Shown: positions 36,080-45,339, counted from the stretch's first letter. The stretch is 64,000 nucleotides of DNA from Pseudoxanthomonas sp. J31 (GCF_000510725.1 NZ_AZNZ01000002.1:186001-250000); one strand, 5' to 3'. Numbers and translations are program-made. Notes: generated by a model from the sequence alone, not told the origin.

Positions 36080-37756
36080 TCAGCCGGCCAGCTGGACCTG
36101 GTCGCGCCCGCCGCGCTTGGCCGCGTACATGGCCTGGTCGGCCCGGCGCAGCAACGCCGCGGCATCGGCATCGCCGTCGCGCAGGGTGGCCACGCCGATG
36201 CTGGCGGTCAGCGACAGCCCCTCCAGGCCCAGCTCGCGCGCGGTGGCGGCCAGGCGCACGCGCAGGGCATGCATGCGCTGCACCGCCGAGTCCGCGGCCA
36301 CGCCCGGCAGCAGCATCAGGAACTCCTCGCCGCCCATGCGCGCCGCTTCGGAGGCACCGCGCACCGTGGCCCGCAGCGCCTGCGCCACCGCCACCAGCAC
36401 CCGGTCGCCGGCCTCGTGGCCGTGGTCGTCGTTGATCGCCTTGAAGTGGTCGATGTCGATGAAGGCCACGCTCAGCGCCGTGCCGTCCTCGCGGGCGACG
36501 GCGAACATCTCGCCCAGCCGGCGCAGGCCGGCGCGGCGGTTGGGCAGGCCGGTCAGCGGGTCGGTCTCGGCCAGCTGCTGCATCTCGTCGCGCTGGCGGC
36601 GCAGGCGGCCCAGGCGCAGGTTGAGGGCGTAGGCGCTCACCGCCAGGAACCAGGTGACCGCCAGCTGGATCACCTCGACCCGGTACTCGATCAGCAGGCG
36701 GCTGCCGGCCAGCTCCAGCAGCGCGATCAGGGCGAACGGCAGCATCCCCGCCAGCGCCGGCAGCACCCCCGGGCGCTGCCGCCACAGCCGGTGCAGGGCC
36801 CAGCCCAGGATCAGCAGGTAGACCATGCGGAACGCCAGCTCGACCCCGACCGCCAGCGGCTCCAGCCACGCCAGCGGAGCCAGCAGCACGGTGAGGCTGG
36901 CGGCGATCCAGGTGCCGGCGGTGGCCAGGACCATGCGCCGGCGCACGCCCGGCGGGAGGCCGGGGCCGGCCACCAGCAGCCACATGCCGCACAGCACCGC
37001 GCCCAGGCCCATGCTGGACAGGCCCACGAACCAGCGCGGCTCGTGCCCGGCCACCGGCAGCCAGGGTTCCGGGTAGCCGCTGAGGCCGCTGAGCACCGCC
37101 TGCCAGACCACCGACAGGCCGCACAGCGCCGCATAGCCGAGGAAGGTCCAGTCGCGCGCGCCGGGATAGGCCATCAGCGCCGTGGCCGCCAGCACCAGGG
37201 CCACCGCCAGGCACGCGGTGCGCACCACCAGGCGCAGGGTGTCCACGTGCTGCACCTCGCTGGGCGCGCCGATGCGGATGGTCGGGATCCAGCCGGGCTT
37301 GAGTGCCGGCTGCCAGTACACGATCACCGGGTCCTGGTTACCGGCCTGCGGCACGATCACCATGCCCACGCCCGCGCGGAAGCGGGAATCGCGGGTGCGG
37401 GCGTCGTGCATCAGCCCGCACACCCGGTGCCCGCCGTACTCCAGGCGCACCTCGCCGGCGAACACGTTGAACACGCTCACCGCCTGCGGCACGCCGGGCC
37501 AGCCGCCCGGCGGCGGATGCACCACCGCCCGCGCCGGCGGCACCGGGGCGTCGGCGGGGCAATCGCGGGTGCGGGGCTGTTCCTGGGTGGGCTGGCCGGT
37601 CACCAGGTGGGCGGTCGGCGGCCAGCGCTGGATGCGGCCGAAGGCATTGGCGACCACCACCGCGATCGCCAGCAACGCGAGCACCATCAAGCCGACCCTG
37701 GGCCAGATCCATGGATGGAGCCGCGCGCGGCCCGGTCTGCTCCGTTGCGGTTTCAC
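36080..37756 (-). CDS. Membrane diguanylate cyclase with 7TM-like input region
   Basis: A 558-aa protein. One helix (about residues 22-40), a periplasmic region (about 40-172), then roughly seven helices (175-375) lead to a GGDEF domain with TDPLTGLPNRRA and GGEEF at 475-479. The architecture resembles 7TMR-DISM receptors, although the periplasmic part is not clearly a DISMED domain. No RxxD inhibitory site is seen (RGAS at that position). No ATG precedes the first helix; GTG at 37756 or 37792 are the candidates. Confidence 0.82.
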   Translation of the reverse strand: MKPQRSRPGRARLHPWIWPRVGLMVLALLAIAVVVANAFGRIQRWPPTAHLVTGQPTQEQPRTRDCPADAPVPPARAVVHPPPGGWPGVPQAVSVFNVFAGEVRLEYGGHRVCGLMHDARTRDSRFRAGVGMVIVPQAGNQDPVIVYWQPALKPGWIPTIRIGAPSEVQHVDTLRLVVRTACLAVALVLAATALMAYPGARDWTFLGYAALCGLSVVWQAVLSGLSGYPEPWLPVAGHEPRWFVGLSSMGLGAVLCGMWLLVAGPGLPPGVRRRMVLATAGTWIAASLTVLLAPLAWLEPLAVGVELAFRMVYLLILGWALHRLWRQRPGVLPALAGMLPFALIALLELAGSRLLIEYRVEVIQLAVTWFLAVSAYALNLRLGRLRRQRDEMQQLAETDPLTGLPNRRAGLRRLGEMFAVAREDGTALSVAFIDIDHFKAINDDHGHEAGDRVLVAVAQALRATVRGASEAARMGGEEFLMLLPGVAADSAVQRMHALRVRLAATARELGLEGLSLTASIGVATLRDGDADAAALLRRADQAMYAAKRGGRDQVQLAG

Positions 37757-37866
37757 CCGCCCATGATACGGAGCGCGGCCACGGTCGCCCACGGGCCTGG
37801 ATCATCCTTTGGGATTGTTGCTTTTGTGACCGCCATCAGCCTACCCCGGGGCCGGCCCCGCGCCGG

Positions 37867-39696
37867 TCAGGAACGCGGGCGCGGCGGTCCCTTGCGGTGC
37901 GGTTTCGGGCCGCGCGGTGCGGGGCGCGTCCCGGTCGGGCGGAAACGCCCGCGCGCCGGCGGCGCGTTGGGCGACGGCGCATGGCTGCCATCCCAGCGGC
38001 TGATGCGCAGCTGCTGCCCGACCACCCAGGCCTTCTGCAGCACGCCCATGATCTCCGGCGGCATGCCGGCCGGCAGGTCGAGGATCGAATGGTCCTCGTG
38101 GATGTCGATGCGGCCGATGTAGCGCGCCTCCAGCCCGGCCTCGTTGGCGATCGCGCCGACGATGTTGCCCGGCTTGACCCCGTGCACGTGCCCGACCTCG
38201 ACCCGGTAGGTCTCCATGCCCGGCTGCGGCGCCTCGCGCGGCGGCTTGGGCGCGCGCGGCGGGCGCGGCTCGAACTCCCCGTCGTCGCGGCCGCGGCGCG
38301 GGCGCTCCTCGAAGGCGCGCGGTTCGCGTGCCGGGCGCTCGCGCGGGGCCGGCTCGTCGCGGGCCTCCAGCAGCAGCGGCACGTCGCCCTGCAGCAGCCG
38401 CGCCAGGGCGGCGGCCACGTCCTCGGCGGCCACCTCGTGCTCGGCTACGTAGCGGTCCACCAGCGCGCGGTATTCTTCCAGGCCGCCGGCCTGCAGCGCC
38501 CCGCCGATGCGCTCGAAGAACCGCGCCACGCGGCGGTCGTTGACCGCCTGCACGGTCGGCAGGCGCATTTCTTCGATCGGCTGCCGGGTGGCGCGCTCGA
38601 TCGCGCGCAGCATGCCCTTCTCGCGCGGGGTGACGAACAGGATCGCCTCGCCGCTGCGCCCGGCGCGGCCGGTGCGGCCGATGCGGTGGACGTAGCTCTC
38701 GGTGTCGTAGGGGATGTCGTAGTTGAGGACGTGGCTGATGCGCTCCACGTCCAGGCCGCGCGCGGCCACGTCGGTGGCCACCAGCACGTCCAGGCGGCCG
38801 TCCTTGAGCTGCTGGATGGTGCGCTCGCGCTGCTGCTGCTGCATGTCGCCGTTGATCGCCGCGGCGGCCACGCCGCGCGCCTGCAGCTTGTTGGCCAGCT
38901 CCTCGGTGGCGGCCTTGGTGCGCGCGAACACGATCATCGCGTCGTAAGGCTCGGCCTCCAGGATCCGGGTCAGGGCGTCGAGCTTGTGCAGGCCGCTGAC
39001 GAACCAGTAGCGCTGGCGGATGTTGGCCGAGGTGGTGGTCTTGGCCGCGATGGTCACCTCGACCGGATCGCGCAGGTAGGTCTGGGCGATGCGCCGGATC
39101 GGCGGCGGCATGGTCGCCGAGAACAGCGCCACCTGGCGCTGCGGCGGGGTCTTCTGCAGCACCGCCTCGACGTCGTCGATGAAGCCCATGCGCAGCATCT
39201 CGTCGGCCTCGTCCAGCACCAGCGCGCGCAGGGCCGACAGGTCCAGCGAGCCGCGCTCGAGATGGTCGATGATGCGCCCGGGGGTGCCGACCACCACGTG
39301 CACGCCGCGGCGCAGCGCGTGCAGCTGCGGGCCATAGCCCTGGCCGCCGTAGATCGGCAGCACCTGGAAGCCCGGCATCTGCACCGCGTAGCGCTGGAAC
39401 GCCTCGGCGACCTGGATGGCCAGCTCGCGGGTCGGCGCCAGCACCAGGGCCTGGGGCCGGGCCAGCTTCAGGTCCAGGTGCGACAGGACCGGCAGGGCGA
39501 ACGCCGCGGTCTTGCCGGTGCCGGTCTGGGCGGTGCCCAGCACGTCGCGACCGGACAGCAGTGCCGGGATGGTCGCGGCCTGGATCGGCGACGGGGTTTC
39601 GTAGCCGACCTCGGTCAGGGCGGCCAGCAAAGGCTGGGGAAGGCCGAGGTCGCCGAAGCTCGGCGCGGCAGGGGTTTCTTGGTCGGGGGAAGACAT
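37867..39696 (-). CDS. deaD: DEAD-box ATP-dependent RNA helicase, DeaD/CsdA type
   Basis: A 609-aa helicase. The Q motif region (PSPIQAATIP), motif I AQTGTGKT (56-63), PTRELA (88-93), TPGR (138-141), DEAD (162-165) and SAT are all present, with HRIGRTGRAGR in the second RecA lobe. An Arg-rich linker leads to a DbpA-like RNA-binding domain (VEVGHVHGVKPGNIVGAIA), then a basic tail. CsdA-type helicases help ribosome assembly and mRNA decay in the cold. GGAG seven bases upstream supports the ATG. Confidence 0.93.
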   Translation of the reverse strand: MSSPDQETPAAPSFGDLGLPQPLLAALTEVGYETPSPIQAATIPALLSGRDVLGTAQTGTGKTAAFALPVLSHLDLKLARPQALVLAPTRELAIQVAEAFQRYAVQMPGFQVLPIYGGQGYGPQLHALRRGVHVVVGTPGRIIDHLERGSLDLSALRALVLDEADEMLRMGFIDDVEAVLQKTPPQRQVALFSATMPPPIRRIAQTYLRDPVEVTIAAKTTTSANIRQRYWFVSGLHKLDALTRILEAEPYDAMIVFARTKAATEELANKLQARGVAAAAINGDMQQQQRERTIQQLKDGRLDVLVATDVAARGLDVERISHVLNYDIPYDTESYVHRIGRTGRAGRSGEAILFVTPREKGMLRAIERATRQPIEEMRLPTVQAVNDRRVARFFERIGGALQAGGLEEYRALVDRYVAEHEVAAEDVAAALARLLQGDVPLLLEARDEPAPRERPAREPRAFEERPRRGRDDGEFEPRPPRAPKPPREAPQPGMETYRVEVGHVHGVKPGNIVGAIANEAGLEARYIGRIDIHEDHSILDLPAGMPPEIMGVLQKAWVVGQQLRISRWDGSHAPSPNAPPARGRFRPTGTRPAPRGPKPHRKGPPRPRS

Positions 39697-39920
39697 CCGG
39701 GACTCCGGCGGCGGCGCCTGGGGGCGCGGCGGGGGTACATGAAAGTTGGCCATTGTGCGCTGCAACGCGAGGTTTGTCGCCTCGCGGCTGAATGCGGACC
39801 TGCCGTCCGTTCAGCGCATCATGCCCCGGCAAGGCGTTTATCCGCCGCGAAGCCGCACCCGGATGCGACCGGGCCGGCCTCACCCCGGACACCGGCACCG
39901 CCGGGTGCAGGGAGGAGCGC

Positions 39921-41138
39921 TCAGCCCCCGCCGGCAGTCCCGTCGACGTCCGGGCTGCCCTTGGCCGCCACGTCGGCCCCGGGCACGGGCTCGGCGCCTG
40001 CAGGGTCGTCCCCGCCCGCCGTCGCATCCGCGGCGGCGCCCAGCGTCGGCTCGACCGCGTTGAACTCGGCCAGCGGGCTCTCCGCCGGGCAGGTGTCGTC
40101 GGGGAAACCAAGCCCGCGGCGCAGCTCCAGGCCGCAGGCATTGCGCGCGTACACCTCGCGCTCGCCGCGGCAGCGCTCCTCGAACGCGCGGATCCAGCGG
40201 TCGCGCCGCTGCATGAAGTCGTCGCCGCACTTGGCCAGCAGCCGCATCCGGTCCAGGTCGTCCTGGGCGGCGTTGTTGCCGTCCAGGCCGTAGGCGGCCA
40301 GCTCGTCCTGGTTGAGCAGGCGCAGGCTGCGGTTGGGCACGGTCTTCATCACGTCGGCCAGCAGCGGCGAGGCGCCGTTGCGTTCCAGGTAGGCGCGCAC
40401 GGTCCCGTACACCGCCTGCAGCTCGGTGTTGAGCTCCTGGCGGCTGGTGGCGGTGGAGCTGAGGCGGATGATGCGGTGGATGCCCACCCGCCCGGCCAGC
40501 ACCCGACTGTCGCCGCCGGCCAGCACGAACACGCAGGCGCTGTGGCAGACCGAGTCCTCGCGCACCCACAGGGTCCAGTGGTGGTTGCCGATCCAGTCGC
40601 CAGCGCGGATCGCGTCCTCGACCTGGCCGCCGGTGGAGTCCAGGTCCAGCACGCGGTGGACGATGCCCAGCTCGTCGGCGGTCACCGTGACCCGCTGCAC
40701 CAGGGCGGTGAACTCGGGGCTGATCTTGCCGGTGTAGCGCACGCGCACGACCTGCCCTTCGCGGCAGGCCTCGACGCCCTCGCGCAGCGCTTCGCGCTCC
40801 AGCGAGGCCAGCGCCGCGCCGTCGCCCTCGCGGTAGTCCAGGCTGCAGCTGATCCAGGCCTGGCCGGACAGCTCGCGCGGCGACCAGTCCACCTCGCCCT
40901 CCGGCTCGGCCGCCTGCCCCTGCGGCAATGCCTCCACCGACATGGCCTCTTCGGGCATCGGATCGCGGCTGACCGCGCCCCCCTCTTCCGGCGAGGCCAC
41001 CGGCTGGGTCTGGACCTCTTCCTCATCGACCACGAAACGCTGGCAGGCGACCAGCACTCCGATGGCCGCGGCCAGCAGCAGGACCACGGACAGGATTCGG
41101 CGGGAGGCCTTGGACATGGAAGGACGGTCGGCTTGCAT
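39921..41138 (-). CDS. Exported ClpP/crotonase-fold protein (COG3904-like)
   Basis: A 405-aa protein. An N-terminal hydrophobic stretch ends LVAC, a possible lipobox, so it may be a lipoprotein. The central domain has a strand-loop VLDLDSTGGQVEDAIRAG and then DSVCHSACVFVLAGG, which resembles the oxyanion loop and Ser-containing helix of periplasmic ClpP-like (COG3904) proteins. A DGNNAAQDDLD segment and a low-complexity Ala/Pro/Asp tail follow. The catalytic role is inferred. The start could be 41117 instead of 41138. Confidence 0.65.
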   Translation of the reverse strand: MQADRPSMSKASRRILSVVLLLAAAIGVLVACQRFVVDEEEVQTQPVASPEEGGAVSRDPMPEEAMSVEALPQGQAAEPEGEVDWSPRELSGQAWISCSLDYREGDGAALASLEREALREGVEACREGQVVRVRYTGKISPEFTALVQRVTVTADELGIVHRVLDLDSTGGQVEDAIRAGDWIGNHHWTLWVREDSVCHSACVFVLAGGDSRVLAGRVGIHRIIRLSSTATSRQELNTELQAVYGTVRAYLERNGASPLLADVMKTVPNRSLRLLNQDELAAYGLDGNNAAQDDLDRMRLLAKCGDDFMQRRDRWIRAFEERCRGEREVYARNACGLELRRGLGFPDDTCPAESPLAEFNAVEPTLGAAADATAGGDDPAGAEPVPGADVAAKGSPDVDGTAGGG

Positions 41139-41200
41139 GCACCCAGTCTAGGCGGTGCCCGGCCGCGCCGGACAACCGCCGATGAACGTCGACGAACGGT

Positions 41201-41593
41201 TCAGCGCAACAGCGGCAGCAGCACCAGCAGCAGGCCGGCCATCGAGACGCCCCATGCCAGCGAACGCAGGTAGCGCACGCCGTACACGTACAGCGGCACG
41301 TACACCACGCGCGCCCAGAAATAGGCCTGCACCCCGAGCGCGGTCCAGGCATCGGCCTGGCCGGTGGCGACCACCGCCAGCACCGCGGCGGCGAAGAACG
41401 GGAAGGTCTCCATGAAGTTGCGGAACGCGCGGTCGGCACGCCCGGCCCTGGGCGGGAGCGGACCCGGATCGGCATCGCGCGGCCCGGTATTCCATTCGAC
41501 CCCGCGCTGGCGGGTCACCAGCATGCCGGCCAGCAGCAACTGCGCCACGCCCAGCACCACCGACCAGCCCAGATAATGGATCTCGATGCCCAC
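41201..41593 (-). CDS. MAPEG family membrane protein
   Basis: A 130-aa protein with four hydrophobic helices and the MAPEG core RADRAFRNFMETFPFFAAAV, then YFWARVVYVPLYVYGV. MAPEG proteins include glutathione-linked enzymes; bacterial roles are mostly unknown. The start is decided by the ribosome site: AGGAGG covers 41,599-41,604, so the GTG at 41593 (spacing 5) fits, whereas the GTG at 41599 would overlap it. A second MAPEG protein is carried by an integron cassette at 45,730. Confidence 0.85.
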   Translation of the reverse strand: MGIEIHYLGWSVVLGVAQLLLAGMLVTRQRGVEWNTGPRDADPGPLPPRAGRADRAFRNFMETFPFFAAAVLAVVATGQADAWTALGVQAYFWARVVYVPLYVYGVRYLRSLAWGVSMAGLLLVLLPLLR

Positions 41594-41647
41594 GGCCACC
41601 TCCTGTGATGTAGGCCCTCAGGGTAGCAACGGCGTTGGGGCTACGAT

Positions 41648-43564
41648 ATGCGCATGTCGAACGCGCGCCTGCCCCCGGTCCCGGAGCCTCCTTCCCCCGG
41701 GCCGCAAGGCCTGCTGCGCGAGATCCGCCACGTGCGCCCGCTGCCGCCTGGCCGGCTCGGTTTCTCGCTGCGCGCCGCCCTGGCCATGGGCATCCCGGTC
41801 CTCGCCGGCTGGCTGGCCGGGGATACGGCGGCCGGCATGATGGCCACCATCGGTGGCTTCACCGCCCTGTACTGCGGCGACCGTCCCTATGCCGCCCGCG
41901 CCATCGCCCTGGCGGCGGTGGCGCTGGGCTTCGCCGTGGCGGTGATGTTCGGGCTGTGGCTGCAGCCGCATGCCTGGGCCATCCTGCCGGCACTGGCCCT
42001 GGTGGCGATGTTCGCGACCTGGCTGTGCAACGCCATGCGCATCGGCCCGGCCGGCGCCTACCTGTTCGTGCTCGCCTGTGCCGCCAGCACCGCGATCCCG
42101 GCCGCCCACCTGCCGCCCTGGCAGGCCGGCCTGCTGGTGCTGGGCGGCGGCATGGGTGCCTGGCTGCTGCACACCGTCGGCATCCTGCTGCATCCACGCA
42201 AGCCGGAGCGGCGCGCGGTGCTTGCCGCCGCCCGCGCGGTGGCCGCGGCGATCTCCGCCGACGCCAACGGGCATCCACGCGCCCGCCGGCGTGCGGCCCA
42301 GGCCCTCTACGACAGCTGGCAGATGCTGGTGGGCTTCCAGCCGATCCCGGCGCGCCCGAACGGCGAGCTGGCCCGGCTGCGCGGGATCAACCGCGAGCTG
42401 CACCAGACCTTCGCGGCCAGCCACGACCCCGACCTGCCGGCCGAACGCCGCGCACAACTCCTGCGGCACGCCGTCCAGCTGGGCGAGGAGGTCCAGCAGG
42501 AAGCGATCCGGCGTCCGCGCACGCTGCCGGCCGGCACCGTGCCGCACGGTTACCCGCGCTCCTGGACCCTGCTGCGCGAAGGCCTGGCACCCGGCTCCAA
42601 CCCGCGCCGCCAGCTGCTGCGCATCGGCATCGCCTGCCTCGCCGCCGGCCTGGTCGCCGGCGCCCTGGACCTGGAGCGCGCGTACTGGGCGGTGGCCGCG
42701 GCCCTGCTGATGCTGCACCAGGGCCTGACCTGGCCGCGCACCCTGCAACGCAGCCTCGAGCGCACCCTCGGCACCCTGGCCGGGCTCGCCCTGGCCGGCG
42801 CCATCCTCTGGCTGCATCCGACCGGGCCATGGCTGGTGCTGACGGTGATGGCGCTGCAGTTCACCATCGAGATGGTGGTGGTCCGCAACTACGCGCTGGC
42901 GGTGGTGTTCATCACCAGCGCGGCGCTGACCATCGCCAGCGGCGGCCAGGCCGTGGACGACATCCCCGGCATGCTGCTGGCACGCGGCGTGGACACCGTG
43001 ATCGGCTGTGCCTGCGCCCTGCTGGCCTTCCGCCTGCTGCCGCCGCGCGCCAATGCACGCACCGTGGCCTCGGAGATCGGCCAGTGCCTGCTGGCGATCC
43101 GGCGGGTTTGCCCGCACCTGGAGCGCGGCGAGGTGACCACGCCGCAGGCGCGGATCGATCGCCGCGACCTGCAGCACCGCAGCTTCCTGCTGGAGCAGGC
43201 GCTGGACCAGGCCCTGGACGGCTCGGCGGAGGAGCGCCGCAGCGCCAGCGAGCACTGGCCCGCGGTCGCCGCCTGCCAGCGCCTGGTCTACCGGGTGCTG
43301 GCCGCGTGCTGGGACCTGGAACGGGAAGCAGAGGCCGAGGCGCCGGCACGGGATTCGGCCCAGGCCTCCGCCAAGGCCCTCCCGCAGGCGCCCGCGGACG
43401 ATCCGGGAAGCATGGATGCGGCGGTCGAGGCCCTGTCCAGCCTGTCGCGGGCCTGGACCCACGGCGAGCCACCGCCGCGCCTGCCACACGGGCTGCCCCC
43501 GCTGTTCGCCGGCGACCTGGGTGACCTGCACCGGTTCCTGCGGCAGAAACTCCGGGCCTCCTGA
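41648..43564 (+). CDS. FUSC family inner-membrane protein
   Basis: A 638-aa protein with two blocks of about five to six helices (about residues 40-180 and 330-470), each followed by a cytoplasmic helical region. The repeated pattern (AALAMGIPVLAGWLAGDTAA in the first; IGIACLAAGLVAGALDLERA and YWAVAAALLMLHQGLTWPRT in the second) is that of FUSC/YccS-type aromatic-acid or drug exporters. It is the last core gene before the integron; its stop lies 18 bp from the terminal remnant ORF. Confidence 0.85.
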   Translation: MRMSNARLPPVPEPPSPGPQGLLREIRHVRPLPPGRLGFSLRAALAMGIPVLAGWLAGDTAAGMMATIGGFTALYCGDRPYAARAIALAAVALGFAVAVMFGLWLQPHAWAILPALALVAMFATWLCNAMRIGPAGAYLFVLACAASTAIPAAHLPPWQAGLLVLGGGMGAWLLHTVGILLHPRKPERRAVLAAARAVAAAISADANGHPRARRRAAQALYDSWQMLVGFQPIPARPNGELARLRGINRELHQTFAASHDPDLPAERRAQLLRHAVQLGEEVQQEAIRRPRTLPAGTVPHGYPRSWTLLREGLAPGSNPRRQLLRIGIACLAAGLVAGALDLERAYWAVAAALLMLHQGLTWPRTLQRSLERTLGTLAGLALAGAILWLHPTGPWLVLTVMALQFTIEMVVVRNYALAVVFITSAALTIASGGQAVDDIPGMLLARGVDTVIGCACALLAFRLLPPRANARTVASEIGQCLLAIRRVCPHLERGEVTTPQARIDRRDLQHRSFLLEQALDQALDGSAEERRSASEHWPAVAACQRLVYRVLAACWDLEREAEAEAPARDSAQASAKALPQAPADDPGSMDAAVEALSSLSRAWTHGEPPPRLPHGLPPLFAGDLGDLHRFLRQKLRAS

Positions 43565-43582
43565 GCAGGCTGGCGAAGACGG

Positions 43583-43744
43583 TCAGCTGGCAGTGGCACG
43601 GCGCGCCGGTCTAGCTGTGTAAACCCAGTCGCCCATGGAGTGGAAGACTCGGGAAGGCGAGCCGCGACCCTCTACGAAGTCAATGTAGAGAGCGAATTCT
43701 TCGGAACCCTGGGTTTCTTCTTCGGCCACCGTGATCTCCCCCAT
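43583..43744 (-). pseudogene. Truncated terminal cassette gene
   Basis: A 53-codon ORF starting right after the leading core of the last attC. It reads MGEITVAEEETQGSEEF, then IDFVEGRGSPSRVFHSMGDW, then degenerates into a basic tail with no attC behind it. The VDFxxGxGxPSRVF-type start looks like the N-terminus of a longer cassette protein family. The right part of the gene and its attC appear lost, so this marks the distal integron boundary. Too short for certainty. Confidence 0.5.
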
Positions 43745-43748
43745 CACG

Positions 43749-43808
43749 TTCTAACGCCTGAATTAGGCCGCGCCGCGAAGCGGCGTCGGCTTGAATGAAT
43801 TGTTAGGT
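43749..43808 (-). repeat. attC site 17 (distal, 60 bp)
   Basis: Ends are TTCTAAC and GTTAGGT on the plus strand, around a GCCGCGCCGCGAAGCGGC hairpin. The far end matches the leading core of cassette 17 (44,130). An A-to-G-type variant (TTAGGCCG for TTAAGCCG) is present on the plus strand. Confidence 0.9.
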
Positions 43809-43811
43809 GTG

Positions 43812-44111
43812 CTAGCCGACGATACCAGCATGCTGCTTGTCGATCTCACGACTAACCTCCCGCAGTTTTGTGTCTAAGTCGGCGTACGTTTCGTGCACTG
43901 CCTGAAGTCCGGCTGGAGAGTTGCTCAGAACCTTTGCGAGGTGCTCTTGGTGTCTCATCAATGCAAGGTAATGAGTCCGAAGCGCCAGAAGCGCGTTGAG
44001 GCGTCCGATGTCATTAGACCTCTTGGCTTCCCTCGCACTCCAGCGGGCATAGAGGGCAGCTAGGCTGGCCGCTAGAAGCGCCATTGCGGAGAGAGATAGC
44101 TCCCAGTTCAT
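43812..44111 (-). CDS. Cassette 17: small single-helix membrane protein
   Basis: A 99-aa protein. An N-terminal membrane helix (LSLSAMALLAASLAALYARW) is followed by a cytoplasmic helical region rich in Lys, Glu and Leu (SAREAKRSNDIGRLNALL). No family is recognised. I prefer the ATG at 44111 over the upstream frame start in the attC core. Base composition is AT-richer than the backbone, as for all cassettes. The stop lies 4 bp from the attC. Confidence 0.6.
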   Translation of the reverse strand: MNWELSLSAMALLAASLAALYARWSAREAKRSNDIGRLNALLALRTHYLALMRHQEHLAKVLSNSPAGLQAVHETYADLDTKLREVSREIDKQHAGIVG

Positions 44112-44129
44112 CCCGAATTCCCCTTGCAC

Positions 44130-44189
44130 ACCTAACACCAGAATTAAGCCGTGCCGCTAAGCGGCATCGGCTTGAATGATTTGTTAGGC
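44130..44189 (-). repeat. attC site 16 (60 bp)
   Basis: Plus-strand ends ACCTAAC and GTTAGGC around a GCCGTGCCGCTAAGCGGCATCGGC hairpin arm pair. It closes cassette 16, and the ORF of that cassette reads into it. Confidence 0.9.
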
Positions 44190-44698
44190 AGCACGCCGAG
44201 CGCCTTAGCGGTCTCTTCAAGTGGCGTACTGAACCCCAGCTTCTTGGATGGCCGGGCGTTCATTTCAATTACCAGCTGGTCAAAACTGCAGCGATTCAAG
44301 CCACCATCTTGCTCGATGAAGCCTTCATAGTCGAGCGCGCAGTTAGTCAGCACGCCGAGCTGGGAAAGATCGGAAGCTCGCGCAAATGCAACAGAGCGAT
44401 ACCCATTCATCACTCGCTCCCGCACATGCCCGGGGTAACCGGCAAGCTCAAGCACTAGGGAAATGCCCCGAACCAGGCTAATGAACAGCTTTTCGGGCGT
44501 GAGGCGCTCTCCCTCCAGCATGAGGAAGCTCAGCTGAGTGCGACTACTCATGTACACAAAGGCATTCCGCTCTGCCATTGGCAGGAACGTCACGTACCAA
44601 TTACCAAGCGGCGCGTCGGTTGGCCGAGCTTCGCCCAAGTGATCTCGTTTGATACGAGCTCTCGTAGCTATGGCGCGTGTAATGATCAGATTAGCCAT
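44144..44698 (-). CDS. Cassette 16: hypothetical protein, DUF6933-like
   Basis: A 184-aa protein whose last residues (NKSFKPMPLSGTA) are encoded by the attC itself, ending at a TAA inside the site. The segment LGNWYVTFLPMAERNAFVYM followed by SRTQLSFLM recalls the DUF6933 group, but this is from memory and weak. The ATG at 44698 is clear. It fills the cassette between the 112-bp attC 15 and attC 16. Function unknown. Confidence 0.6.
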   Translation of the reverse strand: MANLIITRAIATRARIKRDHLGEARPTDAPLGNWYVTFLPMAERNAFVYMSSRTQLSFLMLEGERLTPEKLFISLVRGISLVLELAGYPGHVRERVMNGYRSVAFARASDLSQLGVLTNCALDYEGFIEQDGGLNRCSFDQLVIEMNARPSKKLGFSTPLEETAKALGVLPNKSFKPMPLSGTA

Positions 44699-44713
44699 GA
44701 CATGTCATATGCG

Positions 44714-44825
44714 GCCTAACGCCTGAGTTAAGCCGACTTGTGTAGTGGAGCCAAAGCCATGGCAAGCTTTTTCTGCCATGGCTTTGGTGTAACGAAGCAA
44801 GTTCGGCTTGAACGAATTGTTAGAC
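44714..44825 (-). repeat. attC site 15 (long, 112 bp)
   Basis: Plus-strand ends GCCTAAC and GTTAGAC match the cassette rule. The ends resemble the 60-bp sites, but the centre is extended by a strong hairpin (CCAAAGCCATGGCA ... TGCCATGGCTTTGG). Same architecture as attC 11. Confidence 0.88.
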
Positions 44826-44832
44826 CCCGCTG

Positions 44833-45312
44833 CTATCTCTCTAAACTCTCTGCGAGTGACATCGCGCCAATGCGGCAACCAAAGGTTGCGATGATCAACA
44901 GCACAAGAGTGAAGAACGGTCCCCACATGCCATTGAAAAGAGTTGCAAGTAGGGCAACTGGAACAACGCCAACGCCCATGAGCACCAGGCCAACAATTAC
45001 AGCGAAAATTCCCCATGTGAAGTACGTGAGTAGCAGGCCGAACATCCACAGCGTAGCGCCGAATACATAGGATGCTATGAGAATCGATACGCTTGAGAAG
45101 CCTCGTGTAGCTCGAGGAATGGCCAGAGGCAAGAGCACAAAAATAACAATGGCGAACGCTACTAGTGAAATTAGAGTAAGCCAAGGCAATAGGTGTTTAC
45201 TGACCCACACGCCGCCAAGGATAAAGGCGGTAACAATAGCTATACCGACGGCGGCAATGGCCAAGAAAAGCGCGAATCCGCCGATAGCACCTAATGTCTC
45301 TTTTACGTTCAC
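44833..45312 (-). CDS. Cassette 15, second gene: multi-helix membrane protein
   Basis: A 159-aa protein with about four to five hydrophobic helices (GFALFLAIAAVGIAIVTAFI, LTLISLVAFAIVIFVLLPLA, GIFAVIVGLVLMGVGVVPVA and others). The start is a GTG at 45312 with GGGGGAG four bases upstream. It follows the other membrane gene by 27 bp with no attC between, so both move as one cassette. No family is recognised. Confidence 0.65.
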   Translation of the reverse strand: MNVKETLGAIGGFALFLAIAAVGIAIVTAFILGGVWVSKHLLPWLTLISLVAFAIVIFVLLPLAIPRATRGFSSVSILIASYVFGATLWMFGLLLTYFTWGIFAVIVGLVLMGVGVVPVALLATLFNGMWGPFFTLVLLIIATFGCRIGAMSLAESLER

Positions 45313-45339
45313 GTTGCTCCCCCTGCTTTTCCTCAGTGA

